Shown: in pieces, positions 16,228 to 25,184 of the stretch | How the letters are laid out: every line of letters starts with the position of its first letter | Numbering within the stretch: the first letter of the stretch is position 1 | Source: Peptococcaceae bacterium | GTDB taxonomy: Bacteria > Bacillota > Desulfitobacteriia > Desulfitobacteriales > Syntrophobotulaceae | Assembly: GCA_009778595.1 (NCBI GenBank) | Contig: WRJI01000002.1 | Coordinates: forward strand, 1 to 64,000 | Reading direction: 5' to 3' | Length of the DNA stretch: 64,000 nucleotides | The notes under the pieces: model-generated | Database searches by the model: none | What the model was told of the DNA's origin: nothing | What the model saw: only the letters and a program-made list of their open reading frames with translations | Made by a program: the position numbers and the translations under genes

Positions 16228-17612
16228 GGCTCCCCCTTGTATGATTTACTCCATGGAATGTCTGTTGATGGTGTATTAAGCCTGTAGTAGGCTAGCATCT
16301 TGTCTATAGTCTTGTCCCCCGTATCCTTGTAGTCAATGTTTGCCACAAGAGAGTGTAGGACGCTACGCTTGGTGTCGCTAAGGTTGTGGTACTCACTCAA
16401 AAATTCCGGTATCATATCGCTTTCGCCATGGTACCGTTTCCAGCTCGGGAACCTCTCCCTGTGTCTTGCGCTGTACTTCCTTCGGTACACAAGAAAGTCC
16501 ATCGGCATCCAAAGATTGTCAAGAAACTCCCCAACGTCCTCCCCCCACATAGATTCAAAGAAATCCCGTTTTCCCGAAACCATCCCACGAGCGCTGCATA
16601 ACATCCCTTGTATCGAACGAATAAACTTCTTATTCCAATGCTCCCCTATGTGGTTTCTGTCCTTATCGGTTACTGGGATATACTTCATGGGGAAAGAGCA
16701 CATTGTGACCCCATACTGTTCCCCGAGGTCGACATTCAGTCGCATCTTCTCATACAACTCGCTTGGTTTATCCATAAAATTGTAAAGCATAGTGGTCACA
16801 AAGTGCCTGTGTCCGCTTTCGACAGCCATATCAACAGCTCTTCGATAAGTGTCAAATGACCTGGCGTCATCAATCGAAAACCGCACAACGGAAACACCAA
16901 TCTCTTTTAGGGTTTTCATGTTTTCTTTTGTCGCAAGCTTGTAATCAATGCCTTGATTGAAGTCTACGGTTTTTACCCCTGCCTTGCTTATATCCCGTGC
17001 GATGTCATCAAACCTCTCAGAGGCAAGGACATTATTATCAAGCAGCACAAGGTTCTTGGCACTTGGGATTGCGACTCCAGTATAACCGCAATATTCCGGC
17101 TCAATTTTATGGACAACACAAAAGGGGCATTTTTTTATACAGCCCCTTGTTGTTGTTGCATATGCTGTGCCCTTGGTATCCGTCATCGTGTAATCAAGCG
17201 GGAGACGATCCACAATAACCCCGTCATCAAAACCGAGCATCCCTGGCTTGTCAAGTAGCCCAACCACAGGCATCACCCCTGCCTCGGCGAACACATCATC
17301 AGGCATTATGCTTGCCATTATCCCGCCCACATAGATCTTTTTTGCCAATCCCTTCGCTTGGATAATCGTTCGGATTGTGACATCCCATTGGAAAGTGAAA
17401 AGCGTCGTCACGCACACAATGTCGTACATTTCGCGGTTGAAGAGGTTGACCTCAGGACACCCTTTAAAAAAATCGACCTGGAATCCTTTATTTTTAAAGT
17501 AGGTCGATATCTTCATAAGCCCTATTGGGGGATATTTGGTTTTATATTTTGGTTCGATCAAGCAAACCCTTAACACGGCGTTACAACCTCCGTTTGAAAG
17601 GCTGGATGCCAA
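16209..17612 (-). CDS. Radical SAM protein with cobalamin-binding-like N-terminal domain
   Basis: TTRGCIKKCPFCVV (CxxxCxxC), N-term IEPKYKTKYPPIGLMKISTYFKNKGFQVDFF and YVGGIMAS. Confidence 0.88.
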   Translation of the reverse strand: MASSLSNGGCNAVLRVCLIEPKYKTKYPPIGLMKISTYFKNKGFQVDFFKGCPEVNLFNREMYDIVCVTTLFTFQWDVTIRTIIQAKGLAKKIYVGGIMASIMPDDVFAEAGVMPVVGLLDKPGMLGFDDGVIVDRLPLDYTMTDTKGTAYATTTRGCIKKCPFCVVHKIEPEYCGYTGVAIPSAKNLVLLDNNVLASERFDDIARDISKAGVKTVDFNQGIDYKLATKENMKTLKEIGVSVVRFSIDDARSFDTYRRAVDMAVESGHRHFVTTMLYNFMDKPSELYEKMRLNVDLGEQYGVTMCSFPMKYIPVTDKDRNHIGEHWNKKFIRSIQGMLCSARGMVSGKRDFFESMWGEDVGEFLDNLWMPMDFLVYRRKYSARHRERFPSWKRYHGESDMIPEFLSEYHNLSDTKRSVLHSLVANIDYKDTGDKTIDKMLAYYRLNTPSTDIPWSKSYKGEPCLKHA

Positions 17613-18265
17613 TAGGGGGGGCGGTACCCCCCAAATGATTTTTTATACCCACATACGTTTTCTAGGTTGACCTTTGCCGGCAGGGTTTTCATCAGGACCT
17701 TTTTACCTTTGTTATTAGCAAAAATCGAGTAGTCCTCTATGGCAGGCTCATATGACCACGTCCAGACCCGGCCATATCCTATAGCCCGGTGTTTTCCGAT
17801 CGAATGAACCGACTTCAAAAGTTTGTTCATCCCTTTCCGTTCCCCCCGCACAAACCAGCAAACCCTTTTTACTGCTCGTATCCGTTCGGGAGCAAACCGG
17901 CTTTTGTATGGGCCGGATGCTACCATGACAGATTTCCTCTGATCCGGCGCAACGACAAGCGCCATCTTCGACGATTCAAACCGTTTGCTAATCCGGTCAA
18001 CCCATTCCGGGGCCATAGGCTCCGGAATGATGGGATCAGAGCAACAGTATACCCCGACCCCGTCTAGAGTCCTTTTGGCAAGAGGGATCGGGACATCGAG
18101 GATTTCTTCGGGAGGCGTCCATCTCCCAGCTTTCTTGTGGTGCTTCATCCCAAGACGACAAGACAACTCCCACCCTAGGACACCGTCTAGCGCTGGAGGA
18201 TCACCGGCCAAAGGCGACGAGAGCCAGGCAGAAACGAGCCAGTTATTCAGCGTCGATGTCGACAT
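17570..18265 (-). CDS. csf3: Csf3-like (type IV Cas5 family) protein
   Basis: AWLSSPLAGDPPALDGVLGWEL, VMVASGPYKSRFAP, Gly-rich SIGKHRAIGYGRVWTW; start taken at internal MSTSTLNN. Confidence 0.8.
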   Translation of the reverse strand: MSTSTLNNWLVSAWLSSPLAGDPPALDGVLGWELSCRLGMKHHKKAGRWTPPEEILDVPIPLAKRTLDGVGVYCCSDPIIPEPMAPEWVDRISKRFESSKMALVVAPDQRKSVMVASGPYKSRFAPERIRAVKRVCWFVRGERKGMNKLLKSVHSIGKHRAIGYGRVWTWSYEPAIEDYSIFANNKGKKVLMKTLPAKVNLENVCGYKKSFGGYRPPYWHPAFQTEVVTPC

Positions 18266-19229
18266 TGGCAACCTCCAATACTTCTGCTTGTGTGGACTTC
18301 TTGGATTTCTTTTGTCCTCTAATCGGCGTTCCGAACATAACGTCAAGCCACTCCTTGATCTTGTCAGCATTGTTCGCAGTATGCTCTCTATACTCAGCTT
18401 CGTAGGCGTCTAAATCAATCTCGTCGCCAAAGACGTTTTCCCCGCCTACATATGCTTCGGTCTTCAATCGTCCATGCCCAATCCTAGAAGATCCCCCGAT
18501 AACCCCTCCGGAGGCTTCCCAGTCTTTGAGGCACGCCCACAACGCCCCGACCTCAAGTCGGCTCACGTTGTGTAAGATAAAGTCGTGGTAAAACATGGCT
18601 CCAGGAATGACATGCTGGCCATTATAGATCATAAGGTTCGACTTGTCTTCCGCCGCTTCCGCCGCATTTTCCATATCAAGCAATTCCGGCTTCTTCCGTG
18701 CATCGCTGCGGGTATACTGCCACCCGCTGACGAAATCCTCACAAGAACGGAGTTCGGGAAGTCCAGCAAGCAACTCGTCCGGCAAACACAACTCAAGCGT
18801 GCCCCTATTTTCCCGACATACCAGAATCCCCATGCTTACAGACAAGCTCCCGCTAACGATTTGGTTCTTGAGGCTCCCGCCGAGGAGGCGCACAAGCGGC
18901 ATTAGCTCTTGCATTTCGGCAATCCTTTGGAGGTTGTCTGATACCGAGGACTCGGTCAAGCTGCCGCCATAAAACAGGTAGTTCGCTTGGTCAATATTGA
19001 GTTTCCCGTACAGTCCGCAAGCGTTGACGATCAGCATAGCTCCAGGCTCTCTAACCATCTTGTGTCGGATAGCGTTCCCCGATAACACAGGGACAGCGTG
19101 GACATGCCCGTCGTGGTATACATTTGTTCGGTTGATAACAGATTCGTTCCCTTCGCTCCCCATCATGTGAGTAATGGGAGCCAGGGCCCGAGAAAGCATG
19201 TGGAACTTAACTGTTTTTATTTCATTCAT
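18243..19229 (-). CDS. csf2: Csf2-like (type IV Cas7 family) protein
   Basis: VPVLSGNAIRHKMVRE, LLGGSLKNQIVSGSLSVSMGI, VIGGSSRIGHGRLKTE; gene context. Confidence 0.8.
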   Translation of the reverse strand: MNEIKTVKFHMLSRALAPITHMMGSEGNESVINRTNVYHDGHVHAVPVLSGNAIRHKMVREPGAMLIVNACGLYGKLNIDQANYLFYGGSLTESSVSDNLQRIAEMQELMPLVRLLGGSLKNQIVSGSLSVSMGILVCRENRGTLELCLPDELLAGLPELRSCEDFVSGWQYTRSDARKKPELLDMENAAEAAEDKSNLMIYNGQHVIPGAMFYHDFILHNVSRLEVGALWACLKDWEASGGVIGGSSRIGHGRLKTEAYVGGENVFGDEIDLDAYEAEYREHTANNADKIKEWLDVMFGTPIRGQKKSKKSTQAEVLEVANVDIDAE

Positions 19230-19702
19230 CTGCCGTTCCTCCGATCATTGAACTCTTTCCAGAGGAACTTATCATTAGAAATCTCCCGCGCTTCCAGGAG
19301 GATTAGTGTCCGGTAGGTTAGACACGATTTGATGAACGCCATTTGCCAATCTTTTGGTTGGCCCTTTATCTCCGCGTTAACCCTTTTCAGTTTGTCGTTA
19401 GTCACAACCCCTTCAGGGCTTGCTTTTACAAACTCCAACGCTTCCGCTATAAACGAGTCTACTTTCCCTCCGCATTTGTTAGCGGCGATAGAGATCCCGT
19501 TAGATATCCGGTTCCAAACGGTTTTCCTATCCAGCGAATCCCCGAAAACATCTTTCAACGCAAGCACAAAATCGATAGCAAGATCCCGCATCCCTTCGTC
19601 CGTCTCCACCGTTTGACTTACATCCTCTAACCCCGCTAATCTGCGGCGAAACTCTACTGCTGAAATTTGTAACATGATACTCCCCTTTCTGTTTTTGGTC
19701 AT
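19226..19702 (-). CDS. Small alpha-helical Cas11-like subunit (by position, size and composition)
   Basis: 158 aa helical protein between csf1-like and csf2-like genes; 4-bp overlap with csf2. Confidence 0.55.
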   Translation of the reverse strand: MTKNRKGSIMLQISAVEFRRRLAGLEDVSQTVETDEGMRDLAIDFVLALKDVFGDSLDRKTVWNRISNGISIAANKCGGKVDSFIAEALEFVKASPEGVVTNDKLKRVNAEIKGQPKDWQMAFIKSCLTYRTLILLEAREISNDKFLWKEFNDRRNGR

Positions 19703-19741
19703 AAAAATACCATTCTGCCAATCCCGGCAAAATGGTTCGCC

Positions 19742-20446
19742 TCAAGGGTTCTTTTCTTTTGGCGGAGCGATCCATGCCGCCAGCCTTGATAATGGCTCCA
19801 TCATGATCTTCTCCCACTGCTCAACCTCTTTGACAACCCCCTCCTTTTTCGCCTGGATGTAGGTATTGAAAGTGACGCCTTTTAATGCTGGCTTGCCAAT
19901 CTTCGTTGATATCGTTGAGGCAAGATCGAGCCTTTCCTTGAGCCTGTCGACATCCACTTCAATGGCTTCATCTTCAAGCAGTATAGAAAAAGCATCTTTC
20001 TCCCAGGCCACCGGCGCCCGGAATATAAGCTGCTTTTGTCCGCTATCGGATATGATGATCGAAAAAGGTGGTTCGGGGAGCTTGTCCGCGTCTGTCAATA
20101 TCTCCCTGATGGTGGAGATGTGTGCTTTTGTAAACCCCAACCGCCTATCTTTTGTGAGTAACCAACTGTACATCCTTGGAGCCATCCCGCGAGCCGTCGT
20201 AAACGCCTTTACCGCTCCGTCGATAGTTTGCATGTCTTCCCATCCGTCTCCCAGACTCATGACGCATCCTTTGCAAACAAAAAGAGACGCTGGATATTTC
20301 GCGATGTCTCGGTTTGTAAAGGTAGGTTTGACGTACTCTTTTACTTGGTATGCTTCTCCGCACTCAGCCCCGCAGTAATAGCATCTATGATCCCCGGCGG
20401 GGTCAATTTGTGCAAAGAGTGTTGATGCTGTAATAATCTGCCTCAC
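19742..20446 (-). CDS. csf1: Csf1-like type IV zinc-finger protein
   Basis: CYYCGAECGEAY...PTFTNRD...FVCKGCV zinc finger; SWLLTKDRRLGFTKAHI; PPFSIIISDSGQKQLIFRAPV. Confidence 0.82.
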   Translation of the reverse strand: MRQIITASTLFAQIDPAGDHRCYYCGAECGEAYQVKEYVKPTFTNRDIAKYPASLFVCKGCVMSLGDGWEDMQTIDGAVKAFTTARGMAPRMYSWLLTKDRRLGFTKAHISTIREILTDADKLPEPPFSIIISDSGQKQLIFRAPVAWEKDAFSILLEDEAIEVDVDRLKERLDLASTISTKIGKPALKGVTFNTYIQAKKEGVVKEVEQWEKIMMEPLSRLAAWIAPPKEKNP

Positions 20447-21032
20447 CGCCTTTCAAGCTTTCGGAAACCACTTGCTGTCTCAGTTTCTGCAACGCCCTTT
20501 CTCTCAGCGTCCATACCCACTGCCGGCTGATACCCATTCTTTTGGCAACCTCCGTACCTTGCAAGTCATCAAAATAAGTCAACACTAAAACCTCCCTCTC
20601 ATCCTCATCGAGCGTAGACAATAGTGATTGGACATAAATAGAATCCAGCGCAAGATCTTCTATCCCCACTGACTCCTGTAATGTGTGCGGCGGAACAGCG
20701 GAACGCGATTCTTCAATTACCCATGGGTTTTTCTTCAAGTACATCTGGATGTAGCCTTTTACGTAAGCCACAATATACGCAACAAAAAGCGGGTTCTCTT
20801 TCCTGGTCCTCCTAATAGCAGCCACGAGCCCAAGGCACCCCACCTGGAAGATGTCTTCGACATCCCCATATTCTTGGCACTGATACGCGTGCTTCATTAC
20901 CAAACGTAGCTTACCAACCACAAGATCATGTATAGCCGTTTCGTCTCCCGCCCACAACCTCTTCAACAGCACCTCGTCTTGTCTCCAGGTATTGATAGGC
21001 ATCTCTCCGAATCCGCCGATCATGGCACTCAT
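20403..21032 (-). CDS. RNA polymerase sigma-70-like factor
   Basis: Region 2 DVEDIFQVGCLGLVAAIRR; region 4 DEREVLVLTYFDDLQGTEVAKRMGISRQWVWTLRERALQKLR. Confidence 0.85.
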   Translation of the reverse strand: MSAMIGGFGEMPINTWRQDEVLLKRLWAGDETAIHDLVVGKLRLVMKHAYQCQEYGDVEDIFQVGCLGLVAAIRRTRKENPLFVAYIVAYVKGYIQMYLKKNPWVIEESRSAVPPHTLQESVGIEDLALDSIYVQSLLSTLDEDEREVLVLTYFDDLQGTEVAKRMGISRQWVWTLRERALQKLRQQVVSESLKGGEADYYSINTLCTN

Positions 21033-21105
21033 GAGCGTCCTCCTTCCGCATTTTTTACTCTCTCCTCCTCGATCGAGATCTTTGGACCCTATAAATGATT
21101 TAAAA

Positions 21106-21126
21106 GGCTCCGCAGGATGCGGAGCC
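21106..21126 (-). terminator. Hairpin terminator downstream of late (tail) operon
   Basis: Minus strand ggctccgcatcctgcggagcc followed by ttttaaa. Confidence 0.65.
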
Positions 21127-21209
21127 GTGCGTTGGAGCTTATGCTATGTCGGATGCGACCAGGAGGGGAGCGTCCGATATCGCATTAGCGGAGACGCACG
21201 ATTATTCAA

Positions 21210-21297
21210 GGGACATAAAACAAATTTGGCAAATTCAGACGTCTCCTAGCACGGAGATGCCTATTTCATCGAATTTGGCTATTTTGTTTTATGTCCC
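21210..21297 (-). ncRNA. Long structured hairpin, candidate ncRNA or leader
   Basis: 15-bp perfect inverted repeat GGGACATAAAACAAA / TTTGTTTTATGTCCC with nested AAATTC/GAATTT and TCTCC/GGAGA. Confidence 0.4.
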
Positions 21298-21304
21298 CTC
21301 CCCT

Positions 21305-22717
21305 TTATACAGGCTCAAAGACAACCGACCCATTAACATATACTGTTGGCGCAAGAGCCGCGTGTGACGGTCCGAAACTCATTAACCCGATAACAACACA
21401 GATCATTGTCCCGGCTGGGATCGTTATTGGTATTGGTAGGTCGCCCAAGGTATTGTCAAGACATCTCAACATCGTGCTTGTCGAATTCGCCCCTGATGCC
21501 CATCCTCTGTCTGCCCACACTCTGGACCGCTCAATTATTTGGAAGTCAAGGGTGCCTGGGTTTGGTATTGCTATCCCGATAAAAGGTCTGATATCCGCAT
21601 TAGCCGGTCCTGTTACACTGGCGCTGTTATTAATAGACGCTACCGCCGCAACCATTTTCACCTCATACGGTATCAGTTGCCAATACTGTACGGCTGCCGT
21701 CCCGACAGGGATGCTAAAGGTATTCCCCCCAGACACTGTTCTGAGTATCGTATTCTGTGGGCTGAGCACTGCGCAAGCAGTCATAACACCTGATGCGTTT
21801 ACCGCTGGGGCGACGGTCGTTAGGGATGGCCCCCCCATTAGTGATATCAGCGCTTTCCCGTGCGCGTTCCCCTCATGCGCCGAAAACTGAGCTTGGGATA
21901 CGAACCCCGATAGATTGATGCTGTCTGCGGGCACGTCAACCCCTGAGACCCTTACATAGTAGTTCCCTGTTGTCCTGTCTGGCAATAGCGGAGAGAAGAG
22001 CTGGAAATCTCTTAATGATACATAGGCGATAGTCCCACCGCTTGTTGCGCTGCATATCTTCGTGATGCTAAGCCGCCAATACCTATATGTCACGGCCGCC
22101 GGAAACTGCAGGGGGATGACAGTGTTTATGCTCCCCCACATGGAACTCGTCCAGTTTTCCCTTGAATCAATGACATCCCACGTTGCGTTATTGTTTGACC
22201 CCAGGAGCTGCCACGTTGCAGGAGCCGACCCAGTTGTTAATGCTTCTATCTGCGCCAACCCATAGCCTGTACACATCACAGACTTCCCCAAATCAATTTG
22301 GACCCACTGGTTCCCCGTGTATCCGTTTCCTGAGGTGAAGGTGTTAGCCGCTGATCTCCAGCTGTTTGCCGCCCCAGAAAAGGCACGCCACGCGGCATAC
22401 GTGGCAGACGCTTCTCCTGATGCTGTTACAACATTTGGCGTCGGCGCTGCGGCCGATGTCATTGTTGGTATTATTTGCTTTACATTCGAGTACTCGAAGT
22501 TTGGGTAATCGCTTGGGTCGTACGATTGTCCGTTCAGCTTCAGCCAGGTCGTGTCGCCCCTCGTCATAGATGGCGTCGATGTTGTTAGAGATTCCAGTAC
22601 ATCCCCAATCAGCAACCCAGCCCCATCACGCCCACCTGATTCCCCAAGGTTTTCGACCACTCGTTCCAACCCAGAGTCATCTAAATACTTCACGCGCTCA
22701 CATCCCCATAATGGCAT
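21305..22717 (-). CDS. Tail fibre / receptor-binding protein with F5/8 type C (discoidin)-like domain
   Basis: GNQWVQIDLGKSVMCTGYGLAQIEALTTGSAPATWQLLGSNNNATWDVIDSRE...YRYWRLSITK. Confidence 0.8.
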   Translation of the reverse strand: MPLWGCERVKYLDDSGLERVVENLGESGGRDGAGLLIGDVLESLTTSTPSMTRGDTTWLKLNGQSYDPSDYPNFEYSNVKQIIPTMTSAAAPTPNVVTASGEASATYAAWRAFSGAANSWRSAANTFTSGNGYTGNQWVQIDLGKSVMCTGYGLAQIEALTTGSAPATWQLLGSNNNATWDVIDSRENWTSSMWGSINTVIPLQFPAAVTYRYWRLSITKICSATSGGTIAYVSLRDFQLFSPLLPDRTTGNYYVRVSGVDVPADSINLSGFVSQAQFSAHEGNAHGKALISLMGGPSLTTVAPAVNASGVMTACAVLSPQNTILRTVSGGNTFSIPVGTAAVQYWQLIPYEVKMVAAVASINNSASVTGPANADIRPFIGIAIPNPGTLDFQIIERSRVWADRGWASGANSTSTMLRCLDNTLGDLPIPITIPAGTMICVVIGLMSFGPSHAALAPTVYVNGSVVFEPV

Positions 22718-23366
22718 CTATCTCAGAATTCGTGAGCGGCTCGAAGACTTCAAGGCCCACGATCCCGTCACTCCCAACAACAAGGACCTTGCCCGAGTTG
22801 CTTGATCCTTGATCCTTGTCCAGTTTCCCCGTTATATCAGTGCTTATTGTAATGTCGTAAACCCAGGTTATCGCTCCGGTTGATGCGTTGATAGCGGTAG
22901 CAACATACCGCGTCATCTTCCCGCCTTGGGTTTCGTCTGCCCTGACAGTGATGAAGTCATTCGCGGTGATGTGGGAAAACCCGCTTTTGTTTTGTGGCAC
23001 AGACGCATACGTGTTGAACGCGCCAACATACTGCCCGAGGTTTTCCAACCCTGCAACTCTCGTTAGCAAGTCGGCAAGATCCGAAGCGCTTGCGATGCCC
23101 AACCCCGCTTTTGTCAGCGCCCCTTTTAGTTGGGTACTGTCAAGAGTCGGGATATTGCTTAGGTCTCCATAATCTCCGGTAAATGATCCGCTTCCTGCGT
23201 TATTGATCTTGGTCACAAGAGCGTTTGTCAAGTCGTTCTGTGAGAGCCCATACCCAGGCACTTTGTCAACCTTATTATCAAGCCAATCGTCAATAATAGT
23301 CTTGAAATAAAGTAATGCATTGTCGTCTAAATACTTCATTTTTATCCCCTTTCTAAATGATGCCAA
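22698..23366 (-). CDS. Tail fibre-associated protein
   Basis: YLDDNALLYFKTIIDDWLDNKVDK; phage tail context. Confidence 0.65.
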   Translation of the reverse strand: MASFRKGIKMKYLDDNALLYFKTIIDDWLDNKVDKVPGYGLSQNDLTNALVTKINNAGSGSFTGDYGDLSNIPTLDSTQLKGALTKAGLGIASASDLADLLTRVAGLENLGQYVGAFNTYASVPQNKSGFSHITANDFITVRADETQGGKMTRYVATAINASTGAITWVYDITISTDITGKLDKDQGSSNSGKVLVVGSDGIVGLEVFEPLTNSEIDAIMGM

Positions 23367-23649
23367 ACAGCTTTGCTATATCCATGTTGGTCAGCGGCGT
23401 TTCTGGCAAGTCCCTGTTCCCTACAAGTGTCACATTATTTATTTTTGGTTTGTTTTTTAGCTGATCATAGTCGTTGGTTCCGCCCTCTCCAACGTCCATC
23501 TCTATCTCAAACAACAGGTCTTCGTCATCAATGGCGATGTCAAAATCAAAGTTCGTCGCGGGCATGTGTAACCTCCTCTCCGAGCATAAGCACCCCGAGG
23601 TATGTTCTCTTGAGGAATTGACCTCTGACAAGCTCAATGTCAAACGCAT
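23353..23649 (-). CDS. Tail-region small protein
   Basis: DYDQLKNKPKINNVTLVGNRDLPE motif common in phage tail proteins; likely internal start MPATNFDFD. Confidence 0.55.
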   Translation of the reverse strand: MRLTLSLSEVNSSREHTSGCLCSERRLHMPATNFDFDIAIDDEDLLFEIEMDVGEGGTNDYDQLKNKPKINNVTLVGNRDLPETPLTNMDIAKLFGII

Positions 23650-23896
23650 ATCTCCCGAAGTCTAGACCGTCTGTTTCATCCGGCATCAACATCAGCCTGT
23701 ACGCGTTACCATCAAAGGATATCTCGCCATTACTTAACCTTTTTTGGACAAACACATCCTTGCTTCTCGGGGACTCTTTCACCGTAAAAAAGATCTCGTC
23801 AAAGGGCTCCGCAGGGGATCCACTCCCTTTATTTGTAACCCTAAACGTCACCTCACACGTGTCGCCTCGATGCATCTCTATTTTCATAACCACCAC
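23546..23896 (-). CDS. BppU-like baseplate/tail small protein
   Basis: MKIEMHRGDTCEVTFRVTN...FDEIFFTVKES; small beta protein. Confidence 0.6.
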   Translation of the reverse strand: MVVMKIEMHRGDTCEVTFRVTNKGSGSPAEPFDEIFFTVKESPRSKDVFVQKRLSNGEISFDGNAYRLMLMPDETDGLDFGRYAFDIELVRGQFLKRTYLGVLMLGEEVTHARDEL

Positions 23897-23951
23897 CCTT
23901 TCCGAGTATGTAGAGGAGCCGGAGGGCTCCTGAAATCAACTTACCGGCAAC

Positions 23952-24224
23952 TTAATCGCTCAGCTGCTTGTATACCTGGTTCGTCCCCGTTGCTGCCAAT
24001 CCGCTAGCGATGCCAATAGCAACGGCAGACAAAATGTCTGTATCAAACAGCCCCGGCACAAACAGGAACCCGATGCACCCCAAGCACGCACCAACGCCAC
24101 CCATGATCAACGGTATCCACTTGCTGTCAAGCGGCGACGCCTTTACTCCGACACCGATCAAGTAACAAATGGTTACGATAGCAGGAATCTCAACAAACCC
24201 GAAATCCATGTCTAACCCCTCCAT
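23952..24224 (-). CDS. Holin
   Basis: Small multi-TM protein adjacent to endolysin; LIGVGVKASPLDSKWIPLIMGGVGACLG...ATGTNQVYKQL. Confidence 0.8.
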   Translation of the reverse strand: MEGLDMDFGFVEIPAIVTICYLIGVGVKASPLDSKWIPLIMGGVGACLGCIGFLFVPGLFDTDILSAVAIGIASGLAATGTNQVYKQLSD

Positions 24225-25085
24225 TTACCCATTTTTTAATTTGCCCCGCGTCAGTGGCCCCGTCCATCCATCAGCCACCAGCCCGGACTTTTTTTGGAAC
24301 GCTTTCACCGCCGCCTCCGTTAGAGGTCCATAGAACCCATCTACCACCAACCCCGCATTATCGCGCCGGTTTAGATACCAGTGTATCCAGTGTGCCCCGC
24401 TCGATCCTCGGCCCAAAGTCTTTGTCGGCTCTTGGTATGGGCACATTAGCGCTGCCCTAGTCAACGGCCCCACGTAGCCGTCCGCAACCATGCCCCTTGC
24501 CTTTTGGAATGTCTTTACAGCCGCCTCAGTGATTGGCCCAAACCCGCCATCAACGACAAGTTTTGGGCTTGCTGCTCCTTTGTTGTTTAGGTGCCATTGC
24601 ACCCATTTGACAGAGTCCGCGAACTTGCTGTCCCTCCCAATCGTGGTAGTTGGCTCAGGATATGGGCACGCTGCGCTAACCCCCATAGGCTGGTAGTCGA
24701 TAGCGTGTGGGTCTATATACACCCCATTACGCCTAACTCCTAGATGCAGGTGGATCCCTGTCGCATTTCCTGTCATCCCCGTGTTTCCGATGATGGTTGA
24801 TTCGGTAACCGTCTGCCCTGTATACACCCTCACCTGTGATAGGTGATAATACAGGAGGCTGTACCCAAGCCTCGGATAATCTACCCACGCATAAATACCC
24901 GCGAGCCCATCCTTGCCTGCAGAGGTAACCTTCCCGCTTTCAAGCGCATATTGCGCCCAGTTCTGTTTGTTTGTGCCATAGTCCGCCCCTTGGTGGTATT
25001 GGGTAACACCGCCGAGAGTTCTCCATCCAAATGCACTGGTGAGATACCAGTCTGTACGTCTGAATATCCTGTCTGCTAACTTCAT
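24225..25085 (-). CDS. Endolysin: M23 peptidase with two peptidoglycan-binding domains
   Basis: SAFGWRTLGGVTQYHQGADYG, GIHLHLG; two FGPITEAAVKTFQK-type repeats. Confidence 0.88.
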   Translation of the reverse strand: MKLADRIFRRTDWYLTSAFGWRTLGGVTQYHQGADYGTNKQNWAQYALESGKVTSAGKDGLAGIYAWVDYPRLGYSLLYYHLSQVRVYTGQTVTESTIIGNTGMTGNATGIHLHLGVRRNGVYIDPHAIDYQPMGVSAACPYPEPTTTIGRDSKFADSVKWVQWHLNNKGAASPKLVVDGGFGPITEAAVKTFQKARGMVADGYVGPLTRAALMCPYQEPTKTLGRGSSGAHWIHWYLNRRDNAGLVVDGFYGPLTEAAVKAFQKKSGLVADGWTGPLTRGKLKNG

Positions 25086-25184
25086 TCAATCGCCTCCTCT
25101 GGCCCGTGGGTTACTGGTGCCTGCGGCAGTTCTTCCCCGTCCGGGGGGATACTGATGATGCTGGTTACAATTTCGTCCATGCGG

